Source of the DNA: Mycteria americana
Taxonomy: Eukaryota > Chordata > Aves > Ciconiiformes > Ciconiidae
Reading direction: 5' to 3'
DNA length: 64,000 nucleotides
NCBI RefSeq assembly: GCF_035582795.1
Contig: NW_027445653.1
Location: 186,001 to 250,000 of the forward strand
Part shown: piece after piece, positions 42,690-55,249 of the stretch
Numbering within the stretch: position 1 is the stretch's first letter
Layout of the letters: each line of letters starts with the position of its first letter
Notes under the pieces: generated by a model
What the model saw: only the letters and a program-made list of their open reading frames with translations
Told to the model about the DNA's origin: nothing
The model's database searches: none
Program-made: the position numbers and the translations under genes

Positions 42690-43480
42690 AGAGAGAAGCA
42701 GCAATGTGTTGTATTGAGGTAGAAGAATAATTTGACAGGGTTCATTAAATTGGATGGCATTTAACAATGTTTAACAGTGGTTTACCATGGCTTACCAAGT
42801 TTGGTGGCAAGGTTCCCTTTATTAATTACTGCTTGGAAGACACATGCACAGGAAAATCGAGTGAGAATCGAATTAGAATGATTCACACAGAGACCAGAGT
42901 GCAAAGGGTAAGGAAGACCCTCCGGCTGAGTCATGAGGTTCAGAGTGGACCCCCTTGCTTTCTAAACTCCTGATGGAGCTTAGATGCGGCCAGGTCCAAT
43001 CTTAGTCTCAGACTTGGACAACAGCTTATGTCTAATGGAATTACTTATACAAAGTCTATAGTCATTAACATTTAATAACTACATGGATTAGTAATGTTTC
43101 ATGAGGATTAATTCAGCATGCTGTCAGTCACTTACCAAAGATCAGCCATTGGTAAGAGGTCTCTCTGCCTCGAGGAGCAGCCTTGAGAGGTGTCCCAGCT
43201 CAAGGGGAGATCACCGCCGTGCAGCCACGCTGCCTAGCAGGGAGAGCTCAGAGAAGGCTCACTGAGGCTGCACACATTTATGGAATAAAGCGGTTGGCTT
43301 GTAGTCAAATGACATGTGATGGGAAAGGTATGCATGAGAGTCCTTGTACCCACAGCTTTCTGTGTTCCTTGATAAATGAGTCTTGGAAAAGCCACCCACT
43401 ATTCATGTGTCAATCGCATGATCGGTGTTCCAAGCTCACAGGCATCGATGCTCACTGTGTCACTCTGCTCCTTTATGGGT
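42690..43480. mobile_element. Probable avian LTR-type dispersed repeat
   Basis: About 800 bp with the texture of a high-copy bird repeat (GAGGTAGAAGAATAATTTGA, AGGATTAATTCAGCATGC, GGAATAAAGCGGTTGGCTTG). I recall it as an LTR-like element but cannot name the family or orientation, and no retroviral genes are present. Broken or solo if so. Confidence 0.42.
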
Positions 43481-43599
43481 TTTAAGAGAACAGATTGGAA
43501 CTAGAGGAGTTCTTGGCCTGGCTACGGCTCAGGCCTTCACCTCCTTTGGAGCCTGAACCAATCTACTGCTAATTTGGTAAAGGGGTTGAGTGCATACGT

Positions 43600-43866
43600 C
43601 ACAGGGGTAATGGTTTTAAACTGACAGAGGGTAGATTTAGATTAGCTATTAGGAAGAAATTCTTTACTGTGAGGGTGGTGACACCCTGGAAGAGGTTGTC
43701 CAGACAACTTTGGATTCTCCCTCACTGGAATTGTTCAAGGCCAGGTTGGAAGTGTCTTTGAGCAGCCTGATCTAGTGGAAGATATCCCTGCCCATGGCAG
43801 GGGAGATGGCACTAGATGATATTTAACGTTCCTTCCAACCCAAACCATTTTATGATTCTATGATTG
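43600..43866 (+). mobile_element. CR1 LINE 3' end, 5'-truncated
   Basis: The 3' end of a chicken-repeat-1 element: TTTTAAACTGACAGAGGGTA, TTAGGAAGAAATTCTTTACT, a GCCTGATCTAGTGG segment, CCTTCCAACCCAAACCATT, and the terminal ATTCTATG-type microsatellite at 43,853-43,866. Severe 5' truncation is typical for CR1. Confidence 0.92.
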
Positions 43867-43869
43867 TGT

Positions 43870-44496
43870 GAAATGGAGGCCGTAGGGAATATAAAGATGA
43901 GGTCTTGCTCCGACAGGGGCAGACCTGGTAGGAAGACACCAATCGAATTTCCCATTTGTAGTCTTGGTTATGTCTTCTCTCCGTTGTAGAAACCGCTCCA
44001 AGAAAATGCCTGAACCCCAGAGGAGGCTGCAAGAACAGCCCTAAACAGAGATTGTTCTTTTTTTCTCCCTTCACTCTGGTTTGAAAATTGGAGAAGGGGC
44101 TTCTTCCTCGCCGGCACCATCATATGCCCGTTCCTTCCTCAGTCAGTGGGGGGCCGGCAGCAAGCAGGCGAGTTCTGTGGGACCACAGAGTCTGCCTCGT
44201 AGGACTACGGTAACTCTGGGGAGGTGGGTCAGGGCACCAGATGGACAGTGGATTTCCTTCCGGGATCTTGGCATTGCTCTCTTTTCCCTCCCACACTGCA
44301 GCTTTCTTCATGGTTGCCACACTGCTCCCTCTCAAAAGATCTCACCGAGATCCATGCCATTTGTCTGCCTTTGGCCCTCCTGGTTTTGCAGCCCTCCAGG
44401 AGAGCCTTTGGGAGGCCCCTAGCTGTGCCCTCACACAGCTTCTGGGGTTTCCCCACTGTTCTGGCCCTTTCAGGAGGACGTTTTCACAGCTTCTTT
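43870..44496. other. Unrecognised intergenic sequence
   Basis: No repeat or coding domain recognised. Open frames of about 100 codons on both strands show no family resemblance. Confidence 0.4.
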
Positions 44497-45060
44497 TGTC
44501 CTGGTTTCATCTGGAATAGAGTTAATTTTCTTCCTAGTAGCTGGCATAGTGGTCTGTTTTGGATTTAGTATGAGACTGATATTGATAACACGCTGATATT
44601 TTAGTTGTTGCTCAGTAATCTTTACACGAGTGAAGGACTTTTCAGCTTCCCCTGCTCTGCCAGGTGCACAAGAAGCTGGGAGGGGGCACAGCCAAGCTAG
44701 TTGATCCCGACTGGCCAAAGGGCTATTGCATACCCTATGACGTCATGCTCAGTATAGAAACTGGGGGAGTTGGCTGGGGGACAACGATTGCTCCTCAGGC
44801 ACTGGCTGGGTGTCAGTCGGTGGGTGGCGAGCAGTTGTATCACTTGTTTTTTCCTGGGTTTTGTTCCTCTGTCGCTCTCTTGTTGTTTTCCTTCTCATTA
44901 AAATGTTCTTGTTGTTGTTGTTCCAATTATTAAACTGTTCTTATTTCATCCCCCTATTTTTCTTATTTTTGCTCTGCCGATTCTCTCCCCCATCCCACCG
45001 CGGGGGCAGGCTGAGCGAGCGGCTGTGTGGTACTTAATTGCCGACTGGGGCTAATCCACA
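44497..45060 (+). mobile_element. Solo LTR of an avian endogenous retrovirus
   Basis: Starts TGTCCTGGTTTCATCTGGAA and ends near GGGGCTAATCCACA, the classic ends of a widespread avian LTR. The CCAAAGGG, CATGCTCAGTATAGAAAC (TATA region), ATTAAACTGTTCTTATTTCA (poly(A) region) and GATTCTCTCCCCCATCCCAC segments appear in the expected order. Solo, no internal genes; no clear target-site duplication. Confidence 0.85.
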
Positions 45061-45308
45061 GCCCCGGCTCCTGTTCAGCTTGGTGTCCCAGGTCCTTCTC
45101 TGCAGTTTCCCTCTAGCCAGTCAGCCCCAACATATCCTGGGGCATGTTACTGGTGTTGGTTTGGGATGGATGCAGTTTGAACACCTGCAATGTGTAGATG
45201 TAAGGGAGTAATTTCTGCTTCCTTTGTAGCCACTGAAGGACGCCTTTATCTAAAAGGCAGATTTCTTAGGCTCATCCCTCCTTAGGACTTTTCTGAAAGA
45301 AAGGGACA

Positions 45309-45762
45309 CTTCCATTGGAGAAAACCATGCCCTTGGAGACAGTCTCCCCTGGAGGGGTTATTTGTGCTATTGGCTATAAAGCTGTGGAAGCAGAATAGAA
45401 CTATCTGTCTGAAGGGCTGGATAGCTCAACCATTAGCAATAAAAGAACATATCATGTGCAGATGGCTATTTTTCATTTCCAGAAAGAAAAAGTCTGTTTG
45501 TGCTTTCTGCGCTTGGGTTCACACTCAGAGCCTGGAGAGAAAGCTCACGTTTGAGAGGTATGAATGGGAAGGTAGACAAGGACTGTGTCATGTCACTGGG
45601 CTGCTTACCTCTATATTTATACAGATTAATTTGGCCCCATTTTTTAAAAACTGGATGACTTGAGTCTGACCAGGGGAGCCTTACACCACTTTATAGCCAA
45701 CAGCACAGAAAACCCCTTCCAGAGGAAATCATTTCCATGGAGACGGTTTTCTCCAATGGATG
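45309..45762. repeat. Imperfect inverted repeat, about 78-bp arms and 297-bp loop
   Basis: 45,309-45,386 (CCATTGGAGAAAACC ... GGCTATAAAG) pairs with the reverse complement of 45,684-45,762 at roughly three quarters identity by eye. It could be the ends of a non-autonomous DNA transposon or two opposed copies of one repeat. No target-site duplication was identified. Confidence 0.5.
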
Positions 45763-46009
45763 TGTCCACTTGATCAGCTAGTTCAGCCTGGAGAATAAAT
45801 GGCTTTGGGGTCCCATCCCTTGGGATGATTCTTTTTTTAATCATTTTCACTTCTGATTTTTTTTCCAATTCAAAATCATGAATTTGATTTCAGGGTAAGA
45901 TGCTTTTTTTTATTTGTGTTGTACAGAATGACTGAAAAAGACAGGGGAGGCTGACCTGCTAGACGTGGACCTAGTAGACAGGTTCCTGACCTAGCAGACA
46001 GCAACCTGG

Positions 46010-46400
46010 GGCAGGTGAGATCAATGCGACTGGGATGGTGGGCTTTGCTCTTGGAGTCCAGCAGAGCCATGTCAGGGCTGTGTGAGGTGTCCACACGTGA
46101 GCTGGCCTCACTCACTGCTCGCACACACAGGGATGATCAGAGGCTGGAGTCCTTCCCTTGCACACGCAGGGGCAGTGCATTGCAGCAGTCTTAGTGTCTG
46201 TCTGGCTTCCTGCTGCCATTCCCAGAGGGTGGGAGGCACCACAGCCCCGCGCTGCATCACCCTGCTCTGCACTCGACTCGAGGAACCCACGGCATGAGGA
46301 ACGGACAAGGGGACCTAGGTGCAAGGCAGCACATCGCAGTGGTGGTTGTCCAGGGGATGTTAACGGCAAGCTGCAGGTCTGTGACAGTGTCCCTCCTGCT
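46010..46400 (+). repeat. Dispersed direct repeat, copy A
   Basis: Matches 59,965-60,350 in the same orientation. Shared landmarks are GAGTCCTTCCCTTGCACACG, GGCAGTGCA(T/C)TGCAGCAG and GGGAGGCACC(A/T)CAGCCC. The family is not recognised. Divergence is moderate, so the pair is older than the palindrome arms. Confidence 0.65.
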
Positions 46401-48960
46401 GTCATGCTCAGGAGATCCCCACCACCAGCAGCCTGCTTCCTCCCTGGTCCAGTCCTACTCCCCAGGACAGCATTAGGGTCCTGGCCCTGGGGCTCCTCTT
46501 GTAGCTCCAGCTGCCCCAGAAGCACAGCAGCCTGCCCCAGCTGGACACACAGGAACGGGATGCTCTTTTTATTTCTCCCCAACACGGCCATGGTGCCCTG
46601 CTTTCCTCCCTGGACATCCCTTCTCCCCAGAGAGCCTTTCCCCAGGTGAGTGTGTCCATGCTGGCCTGGCTGGCCGTTCCTGCACCCCTGACCATGCTCC
46701 CCACGGGGCCCTGAGCTGGCGGTGCTGCTCTGCAGAGCGAGGGGGCTGTGGTGCCCTGGGGCCATGGGGTGACCCTGCAGTGGCCATGCTGGGAAGGGTG
46801 AGAAGCAGAACCAGCCAGACAGGGATCGCTGCTGCTGAGCCTCTTTCCACCTCCCACTTCCCAGCTGGCCTATGAGCAAGGAAGGTGCTTAGGAGGATCA
46901 TGAGACGTTTCCATATGACATCTCCTCAGCCACCTCCAGTGTCTCCTAAAGAGCCTGTACATCACAGTACCCAAAGCTGTGCTACCTGTCCCACCACGTC
47001 AGCACAGTGGTTCCCTCACAAGCTCTGTCATGGACTAAGGGGCTCCCGACCCTCCTGGCTGTGTCCCAGGCTGAGGGCATTGGTGCACATTTGGGTTGCA
47101 GCAGCTCAGCAAAGACTTCTCATGGAGAAAACTGGAACCAAGCACCCAGGACCACACGTATGCAAAGGCTTTGCTTCAGAGCAAAGACATGCTGGGAAGG
47201 ATGGCAGGTGGCAACGTAAGGACGAAATGCGATGTTCATGAAGACAACAAACCCTGCAGTCCCCAAGGCCAGAGGAAAACAGGCCTGGGCCATGCCAGCC
47301 TTGCAAGAGAGCAGTTTGCTGCCTGAGGGGACACTGCAGCACCTTGTGCCAATCTCCAGGAACACAAGGGACCCCTGAGAAAGTCCCTGGGTGAGGTAAG
47401 GCTGCAATCCAGCCAGACTGTGGACATCAGTGCTGTGGGGTTTTCTTCATATGATCACGGGCGGAGGTGGGTATAGGACAGGGGAGAAGAGAACTGCCAG
47501 GGGTTGAGAGTATAGGGACGTGAGTGGAGACCCTGGTGTGATGTGCCTCCCAATCTTGCAGCAGCCCTGGCTGTAGACGAGATGGACCTTGCCTCCTTGC
47601 CGGGGTGTTGGCAATCCGGTGCTGGCAAAAAGGCACCGGATCCATTTGGGAGGCCCTGGTGTGTCTGCCCAGCCCCCACTCCAGCGGGACATGGCTTTCC
47701 TGGAGGTCCTGTGCCATATTTGCCAGCCACATGCAGTTGCGCTGGGCACCCCAGGCACCTGGCATGGCACCAGAGGCCTTTCTTATGCCCTTAGAAAGAG
47801 CCTTGCAATGATATCGGTGCCTGCAATGCAGGGATGTGCCCGTGCCTGAGTTTTGTAGTAAGCTGAGCTCTAGTGAGTGCAGTGGAGGGAGCCCAGAGAG
47901 AACCCTGACCCTCCTTCTGCTGCACTCCTCCTTTTGGCCAGCTGGAAGGCCAGCAGCTGCCATGGACATGTGAGTCTAAGAGACGTTCAGATGCCCTAAC
48001 CATTGGGTGTAACCTGAGGTGACCAAGGGACCCTCCCTCCCAGCCCCCCAGCTCATGCTCAGGCAGGTGGGGGTGTCCCATGGATGCTCCATCAGCGCTT
48101 GCAGACACAGCCACAAGTCCTGGACCACCCCTGGCACCTCAGATGCCACCAGGTGTTGGTGTGTGAGCAGCTGACTGCCACCCTCCATCCCCATGGATCA
48201 CAGAGGGAGCTCAGGGCAGGGGCTGCTCTGCAGGCACCTATTTTGTGCACACTGAGCTGAAGCAAGAGGAATCTCAGCTCCTGTGGGGTGCATGGGGAAG
48301 AGCTGAACCCCACTGCAGTCTCTGGGCTCCTCACCAGAGAGGAAATACCTGATGGACTCAGCTGAACCCCTGCCCTACACGGTGGGGAAATGATCCCTGC
48401 CTGTCACTGCCACGGTGTCCTGCCTGGCAAGGGGACAGGGGTAGGGGTCAAGGGAGACAAATATTGAAACTCTTTGTAGACCCCCACGGCGTGTTAGGGC
48501 AAATCCCACTTCTAAACTCTGTCTCTCCAGTGTTCAGGGAGGGACAGTCAATGATTGCTTCAGTTAGCGTCTGCCTACGCTCCCCAGGAGAGACCCTGCT
48601 GCCCTTCAGGAGACGTCAGCCCTTGGAGCCCCAGGGACACGTGGAGAGAGCCCAGAGGGGGCAGAGAAAGTGCTGCCTTGGGCTGGTCCTCTGCTGCTGA
48701 GCTGGGCTGGGCTCCTGGCATGGAGGGAGCTCCTGGCAAGCGGGCAGCGCTGCAGAGAGACAGCTCTGCCCAGGAGCAGCTCCTCTGCAAAGGGCAGCAG
48801 GGCTGAGGGCACTGCCTGCAGGCAGCGAGGGGAGAGCAGTGAGGCAGAGAGAGGTTAAAGGCAGCCTGGGCTTGGAGGATGCTGAGAGCTCACGGGGGGA
48901 GAAATCTTCACAGCCCTTGACAGTGTAAGTCTTTGGCTACAGGGCAAAGCAGCTGTGGTT
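46401..48960. other. Intergenic sequence, no gene recognised
   Basis: GC-rich, with many overlapping short open frames on both strands and no domain, promoter set or known repeat that I recognise. Confidence 0.4.
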
Positions 48961-48969
48961 CCAGAAGGG

Positions 48970-49280
48970 ATCTCCTAAAGCTGGTACATCCCACAGCCCA
49001 CGATATCTGTAAGTACAATTCTCACAGTTTCTCTAGTGCAGAGGATAAGGACGTCTTCTGGAGCAGGGCTTCCTTGCTGCACCGTCAGAGGGACAGGGCA
49101 TGATGTGTCTCTGGGTGCAGTGCAATGCAGAGGCTTCCTGGAGCAGCCTCCTAAAGCAGGCATAGCCCATGTCTAAGAAGATCTGCCAGGAAGGCTCTCG
49201 AGGCTCCTTCGGTGTTGAGGAGGACGTGCTTCAGAGCAGGGCTTCCGTGCCGCACCGTCAGAGGGACAGGGCATGACCGC
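48970..49280. repeat. Tandem duplication, about 172-bp unit
   Basis: GCACCGTCAGAGGGACAGGG occurs at about 49,078 and 49,250, each preceded by GGAGCAGGGCTTCC or AGAGCAGGGCTTCC and, further upstream, TCTCCTAAAGC/CTCCTAAAGC. Two units only. Confidence 0.65.
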
Positions 49281-51130
49281 TGCCTTCTCCCAGGAACAAC
49301 CGCAGGGGTGTGAAGCCGGGTGTGCAGGCAGGGTGCCCAGGGCTGTCCTTCCGAGCAGGGTCCCTGTGCCCCTGGGTGCTGTGTGCCACGGCAGGGAGTC
49401 TGCTGCCTGCCAGGGTCAGCACTCAGCCTGCCCAGGGAGCTCCCCATGGCTCTGCAGGGAGAGGCTGTGGGTGGAAGGAGCCACCCCCGTCAGGGCAGGG
49501 TCCTTCTGCTGTCCAAAGGGTGCTGCATGGGTCAGGGCTGCTCACAGCTCCACATCACCCCCAGGACATTTCCCAGGGGACTTTTCAAGAAGCGTATCAA
49601 GGCAGGGGCTACCTTTCGTAAAGGTGTTTCCAGTTTCCTGCTGTGGTGGTGGTGGTGGTGAGGAATGGTGATGGTTCTTTCAGTTTTGGACGAATGACCG
49701 AGACTCCTACAGCATTACAGTGAGTTATCAATAGGTTCCCAGGGAACCTGATAAAGTCCCTTCACCCATTCCTTTGCCTACAGAAAGCACCAATGTCACC
49801 TTTATGGTCTCTTCAGGGTTCATCTGAGGTGCTCCTTAGGACTTGCCAACACACAGATGGCCCTGGCCAGTGCCCTGCTGCCAGGAGGAGTCTGCAACGC
49901 AGAGCTGAAGCACCCAGTGCGTGGGATGGGCTCTGTGAGCACTGGCAGGGAGGAGACATGGGGACAGAGAAACGGCTCCTGGCAGGGACAGCTCCAGGCA
50001 GCAGAGACAAGGGCAGGGACTGAGAGGAAAGTGCTGACAGCAAAGGCTGAGGGGGATCTGGGCACCTCCCTGCCAGCCCTTCAGTGAGCATGCCTTTTCC
50101 CCAGTCAAGGCCCCCTGGGCTCTTCTCCCACCCAGCAGAGCCTCTGCCCTCAAGGTCAGGGCTTCCAGGGCAGGAGTTGCCTCCTCTGCAGCAGAGGAGA
50201 CTCTCCCGAGTGCCTGTCTGTCCGTCCTGGCCCTGCTTCCCTTGGCACAAGCACTGGGGCATTTCTCTTGGTTTCCCCACCCCTCCCTGGTGCTGCTGCT
50301 CTTGTTTTCAGGCTCTCTGGGAAAGGGGGTTTCAGCTGCAGCTCAGCAGCTGATCCTGCAGGTCCTGCCATGCTCATGTTTCCGTGGGTGCAAGGCGGCT
50401 CTGTGGGGCACTGGGCAAAGCAGTCCATGGCATGGGGATAAGGCTGACTGCCCGTTAAGGAACCCCACTTTTAGGGCATCCAGAAGAGCACAGCTCTTCC
50501 CTGGGGAGGGGAGGGTGGAGATCATCTGCCCTTTCAGGCTGGATTCAGCTGTTCCCAGCAGAATCCAATTTCCTTTCAGGGGAACATCTGAGTGTGATCA
50601 CCATCCAGACCAAAGAGGTGTGAGCCAAGGACAGCTGGGAGCAAGACTGATGGACAGACCAGCTCTCCTCCATCTGCACTAAGGGTCTGTCCTTCTGCCT
50701 CTCAGGACTCTCAGTGTAGCACTTGTGGTGTAGCAGAAATGCCAAGGATTTCTGCCTTCAGAAAACACTCCCCAGATGTGAGAGGGGCAACAGGAGCAAA
50801 ATAAACAAAACAAAATCCCTGCACCTTGCTTCTGCAGTTGGGTGAATTGGGAAGGACAATGCTGAAAAGCTCTTTGAAACCATGAGTAACTTGACCCTGA
50901 GATCACTCCTGGTTCCTGTTTAGCTGTGGCTGCACAGCAGGACTGATTCCTCCACAGAAGAGTCCCCTGCTCCCCACTACACCCCAACCCAGCACAGACC
51001 AGAGCTCAAGCCAGGGAGCTGCACGAAGGCCTTCCTGGAAAGAGAGAGGCCACGAGGGCTGTTTCTCTGAGACATGGAATAGCTTTTCCTCAGAGAAGTC
51101 TCTCCTCACTTGTCACTGCCTTTTCCTCCT
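49281..51130. other. 5' flank of the first olfactory receptor gene
   Basis: The part around 50,090-50,200 resembles the reverse complement of 63,570-63,710 (landmarks AGCCTCTGCCCTCA and CCTCCTCTGCA), so the two receptor genes share duplicated upstream sequence. Possible non-coding 5' exons of the receptor would lie here; none can be placed with confidence. Confidence 0.45.
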
Positions 51131-51160
51131 TGACTAGGCCCTTTGCACAGAGTAAAGCAG

Positions 51161-52120
51161 ATGTCCAACAGCAGCTCCACCACCCAGTTCCTCCTCCTGG
51201 CATTTGCAGACACGCAGGACCTGCAGCTCTTGCACTTCTGGCTCTTCCTGGGCATCTACCTGGCTGCCCTCCTGGGCAACGGCCTCATCATCACTGCTGT
51301 AGCCTGCGACCACCGCCTCCGCAGCCCCATGTACTTCTTCCTCCTCAACCTCTCTGTTCTTGACCTGGGCTCCATCTCCACCACTGTCCCCAAATCTATG
51401 GCCAATTCCCTGTGGGACACCAGGGCCATCTCCTATGCAGGATGTGCTGCACAGGTCTTTCTCTTTCCCTTCTTGATGTCAGCAGAGTTTTATCTGCTCA
51501 CTGTCATGGCCTATGACCGCTATGTTGCCATCTGCAAACCCCTGCACTACAGGACCCTGCTGGGCATCAGAGCTTGTGTCCACATGGCAGCAGCTGCCTG
51601 GGGCAGTGGGTTTCTCACTGCTGTGCTGCACACGGCCAATACACTGACAATCCCCCTCTGCCATGGCAATGCCCTGGACCAGTTCTTCTGTGAAATCCCC
51701 CAGATCCTCAAGCTCTCCTGCTCACACTCCTATGTCAGGTATTTTGCAGTACCTGTGGTCAGTTTCTGTTTAGTGTTTGGGTGTTTTGTTTTCATCATGC
51801 TGTCCTATGTGCAGATCTTCCGGGCCGTACTGAGGATCCCCTCTGAGCAGGGACAGCACAAAGCCTTTTCCACGTGCCTCCCTCACCTGACTGTGGTCTC
51901 CCTGTTTATCAGCACTATCATGGTTCCCTGCCTGAAGCCCCCCTCCATCTCCTCCCCATCCCTGGATCTGGTGGTGGCTGTTCTGTACTCGGTGGTGCCT
52001 CCAGCAGTGAACCCCCTCATCTACAGCATGAGGAACCAGGAGCTGAAGGAGTCCATTAGGAAGGTGATTTCATGGCTGTTTGTCAATATTGATAAACTCC
52101 CCACCACTCTCCACAAATGA
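51161..52120 (+). CDS. Olfactory receptor, OR14-like (gamma-c), intact, 319 residues
   Basis: A class-A GPCR of the sensory-neuron membrane, signalling through G-olf. I use the ATG at 51,161 (MSNSSS, with an N-glycosylation site at Asn3); an in-frame ATG six codons upstream is less typical. TM1 has GN (39-40) and IL1 has PMYFFLLNLSVLDLG (from 56). Cys95 is the conserved disulfide partner, and MAYDRYVAIC spans 116-125 with an intact DRY. EL2 cysteines surround GNALDQFFCEIPQ, TM6 has KAFSTCLPHL and TM7 has PAVNPLIYSMRNQELK. Length and motifs are complete and there are no introns in the coding part, as usual. A CAG acceptor sits right before the ATG. It is about four fifths identical to the receptor at 61,373-62,341. 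Confidence 0.95.
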   Translation: MSNSSSTTQFLLLAFADTQDLQLLHFWLFLGIYLAALLGNGLIITAVACDHRLRSPMYFFLLNLSVLDLGSISTTVPKSMANSLWDTRAISYAGCAAQVFLFPFLMSAEFYLLTVMAYDRYVAICKPLHYRTLLGIRACVHMAAAAWGSGFLTAVLHTANTLTIPLCHGNALDQFFCEIPQILKLSCSHSYVRYFAVPVVSFCLVFGCFVFIMLSYVQIFRAVLRIPSEQGQHKAFSTCLPHLTVVSLFISTIMVPCLKPPSISSPSLDLVVAVLYSVVPPAVNPLIYSMRNQELKESIRKVISWLFVNIDKLPTTLHK

Positions 52121-53183
52121 CATCTAGTGTATCCCAATGCAGGCCTATACTTTGCTTATGGTTTTATCCTTCTTTTTTTTCATAGCAGTACCTGTATTTA
52201 TATTTATGGTTATTATGTTCCTTCATAATCTTTTGTGTTCAGCTCACTCTCCTGAGAAATGAACCCATCTCTCTGTCCCTCTCCCCTGAAAACTGGATAA
52301 AAATTTTCTAACACTGTTTCAGAGCTCAGAGCATCTCTGTTATAACATGACATCTCCCCCATGCAGTTCCTCAAGGTTTGGCTCTTCTTCCACAGCTGAT
52401 CTCAAGAACAGGCCCAGGAATTTCACTGCAAAAGGGCCTAAGTAAAAACCTCATTGTCACATGGGTAGCTGTTAGAGAACAAGGGTTGGATTTAGGACAC
52501 GTGGTGTTGTCTATTGACAGTGGAGATGGTGAACGGTCACTGAGATGCTGTCATACTGTGCTGTCCCAGTGCATGACAGGGCAGAGGACATCCTCCAGGA
52601 GAGGAATCTGGAGCTGCCTGGAGAGCCCGCGACATATGCATGGACTGCCGTTTCCTGGGGTGGTCACTGCCTGGAGCCCCACAAAGTGAGAGATTGCCCA
52701 AGGTGGAGTCAACCCAAGGGAAAGCACTAAATCCAGGTGTCTGCAAGGAAACAAAGATGGACACGGCCAACCCTACACAGACCAGCTCCAACAGGCAACA
52801 GCACCTTTACAGCCACCACACCACCAGCAGCACCTGCACAGCCACGAGCAGCACAGCTGGCCCCATCCCGTTCCCCCTCTCAGCCTGATCTGGTGTGAAG
52901 GCTGCACGAGTGCTCCCTACATTCCCAGCAGAACTCACCTGCAGGCTTACACACCCCCGCGGTCCCTCCAGTGTGGGCCTGGGCTTTGGGTCTGCCCACA
53001 CTCAGAGATACTACCCGCTTGGCAGTTCCAGCCCTGGGTCTCTCCAGACCCTGGTGTCCTCGTCCTCCTTGCCAGCCCCACTTAGAACTGACCAGCACAG
53101 CACATACATACATTCATGCCCAAACACACACACAACAGTGAGCCCACTCACACAGCAAACAGCCAGGAGCAGAGTTTCATAAA
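52121..53183. other. Intergenic, nothing recognised
   Basis: Receptor 3' flank followed by GC-rich sequence; no gene or repeat recognised. Confidence 0.4.
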
Positions 53184-53781
53184 TGGTGTAGTTTAACCCT
53201 GGTAGGCAGCTCAGCACCACACAGCTGCTCACTCACTGCCCCACAGCACAGTGGGGGAGAGGATCGGAAGGGTAAAAGTGAGACAACTCGTGGGTCGGGA
53301 TAAAGACAGTTTAACAGGGACAGCAAAAGCTGTGTGTGCAAGCAAAGGAAAATAAGGAATTCATTCACTGCTTCCCATCGGCAGGCAGGTGTTCAGCCAT
53401 TTCTGGGTAAGCAGGGCTTCATGACACGTAACGGTGACTTGGGAAGAGAAATCCCATAAATCGGAACGTTCCCCCTTCCCTCCTTCTTCCCCCCCAGCTT
53501 TTATTCCTGAGCGTGACATCCTATGGTATGGGATATCCCTTTGGTCAGTTGGGGTCAGCTGTCCCAGCTGTGTCCCCTCCCAACTCCTTGTGCACCCCCA
53601 GCCTACTCGCTGGCAGGGCAGCGTGAGAAGCAGAAAAGGCCTTGGTGCTGTGCAAGCACTGCTCAGCAATGACTAAAACACTGGTGTGTTATCAACACTG
53701 TTTTCATCACAAATCTAAAACGTAGCCCCATTCCACTTACTGTGGAGATCATTAACTCTACCCCAAGTGAAACCAGTATCA
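53184..53781 (-). mobile_element. Solo LTR of an avian endogenous retrovirus
   Basis: Minus orientation, same LTR group as 17,387-17,977 and alignable over its whole length (GTATGGGATATCCCTTTGGT, AGCCTACTCGCTGG, GAAGCAGAAAAGGCCTTG). No internal genes. Ends are approximate and no certain target-site duplication was seen, so it is probably older than the copy in the spacer. Confidence 0.8.
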
Positions 53782-55249
53782 TAAGCAGGAGACACCACGG
53801 TCACCAGGCAGAGGGTTTGGCCAGACCGGCACTGACCAGCCACCTCCCCATGGGCAGCTGGCCCCTTGCAGCCCCCTCCTGCCCCCTCTTCCACAGGCTG
53901 CTGCTTCCACGATCCACCTTGCTCCTTCCCTTTCTCTGCCCCAGTCTCCTCCCCAATTCAGAACCCTCAGCAATTATTTTTCCCCAATGGTCTCAGGTTT
54001 TCTCCATTTGTACCCAAATGTGGTAGTTTGGATACCATTGCCTAGGTCCTCTGGGACTTCAGTGGCATCACTGATGGCTTCCCCAGGCACTGATGGCCTT
54101 GCAAGACTTGACTGCCCAGAAGGTCCCCAATGCTCTCCTCTCTGCTGTTTGGCCACTCCTCATGTCTGCAGCCTCCTGCGAGACCCAGCCGGGACACACG
54201 GTGCTGCCCATACTTCTGGTCCCTTCTCACGCTCTTCTCTGTCACATCCTGCAGGTTCTCATGCCACGTCCCATAGCTTCCCATGGCATGTACAGGTGGC
54301 TTCACCCCAGGGCAGGGCCTCACCAGGGGCCCAGTCATCTGTCTGCAGCCGTCCCATCTGGTGTCCTTGATGACCTCATGATGCCTGCCTGCTCCTGGCC
54401 AATCACATTGCTGTCATCAGGTGACTTCCCAAGCAACAGCCCAACCACGTTGGCTTTGCCTACCTCTACCCCTCTCCACTGCCTGAGCTGTCATCTGTGT
54501 GGCTTTGGGGTTGTGATGCACTTGGTGATGTCACAGTATCGGCCTGCCTGCCACAAGTCAGTCCAGTTACTGCAGTAGAAATGGCGTCTCAGTCACCTCC
54601 CAGCCATGTCACCTTCACCTTCCTCTGCATCCCCCCTCTCCCAAGCTCTCAGCACAGCTGGGTGGGGTTTCCGACACTCCAGGCGACATCACTGCGCCTG
54701 CCTCAGCACCTGGCCACTTGGGTTCTTTCCACAGAAGTGACTTCAAAATCCACCTCCCAGCTACGCTGCCTCTCCTTGTATCATCCGTTTCCAGCAACAG
54801 GAGCAGCCTCCCAGCCAACCTCCCAGAACCCTTCCCCTTTGCCTGCCTCTCCTCTCCCCTCTACAGCGCTGTCGTTTCTGCTGGGCAGGCAGCAACGTGC
54901 TCCCCACGGGGACTGCAGAGCCCTGGTGGGACAGCTCGAGTGGTGGGAGGGCAGCCATGGACGGCAAGGGCTCCTCAGGAAGGCAGGCAGGTGTGTGAGG
55001 AGGTGGAGCTGAGCTCTGGGCAAGGGGGAGGCTGGCATGCACAGAGCCTTGCCTTGGAGGAAGCCTCATGGTCACAGGTCCTCAGTTACGTGGCAAGTTG
55101 AGCCACCCCCCAGTCTGCTGGGAGGGCACCAGGGCTGGGCACAAGTAACCCAGGAGATGCCTGGGGGGTGTGGAAGACCGCATCTTGACACATTAGACAC
55201 TCGATGAGCTGATGAGGGCTGGTGTCTTCCTGACAGACAAGGTGGCTCT
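53782..55249. other. Intergenic, nothing recognised
   Basis: C/T-rich sequence with TGACCTCA/TGATGTCACA and CCTGCTCCTGGCCAATCAC motifs at 54,370-54,535, loosely reminiscent of the 65-bp array unit but without clear periodicity. No gene. Confidence 0.4.

Noticed and set aside
45640-45870. TATA-like GGCTATAAAG in both arms of the small inverted repeat as a bidirectional promoter
   Set aside because: No downstream genes or other promoter elements on either side.
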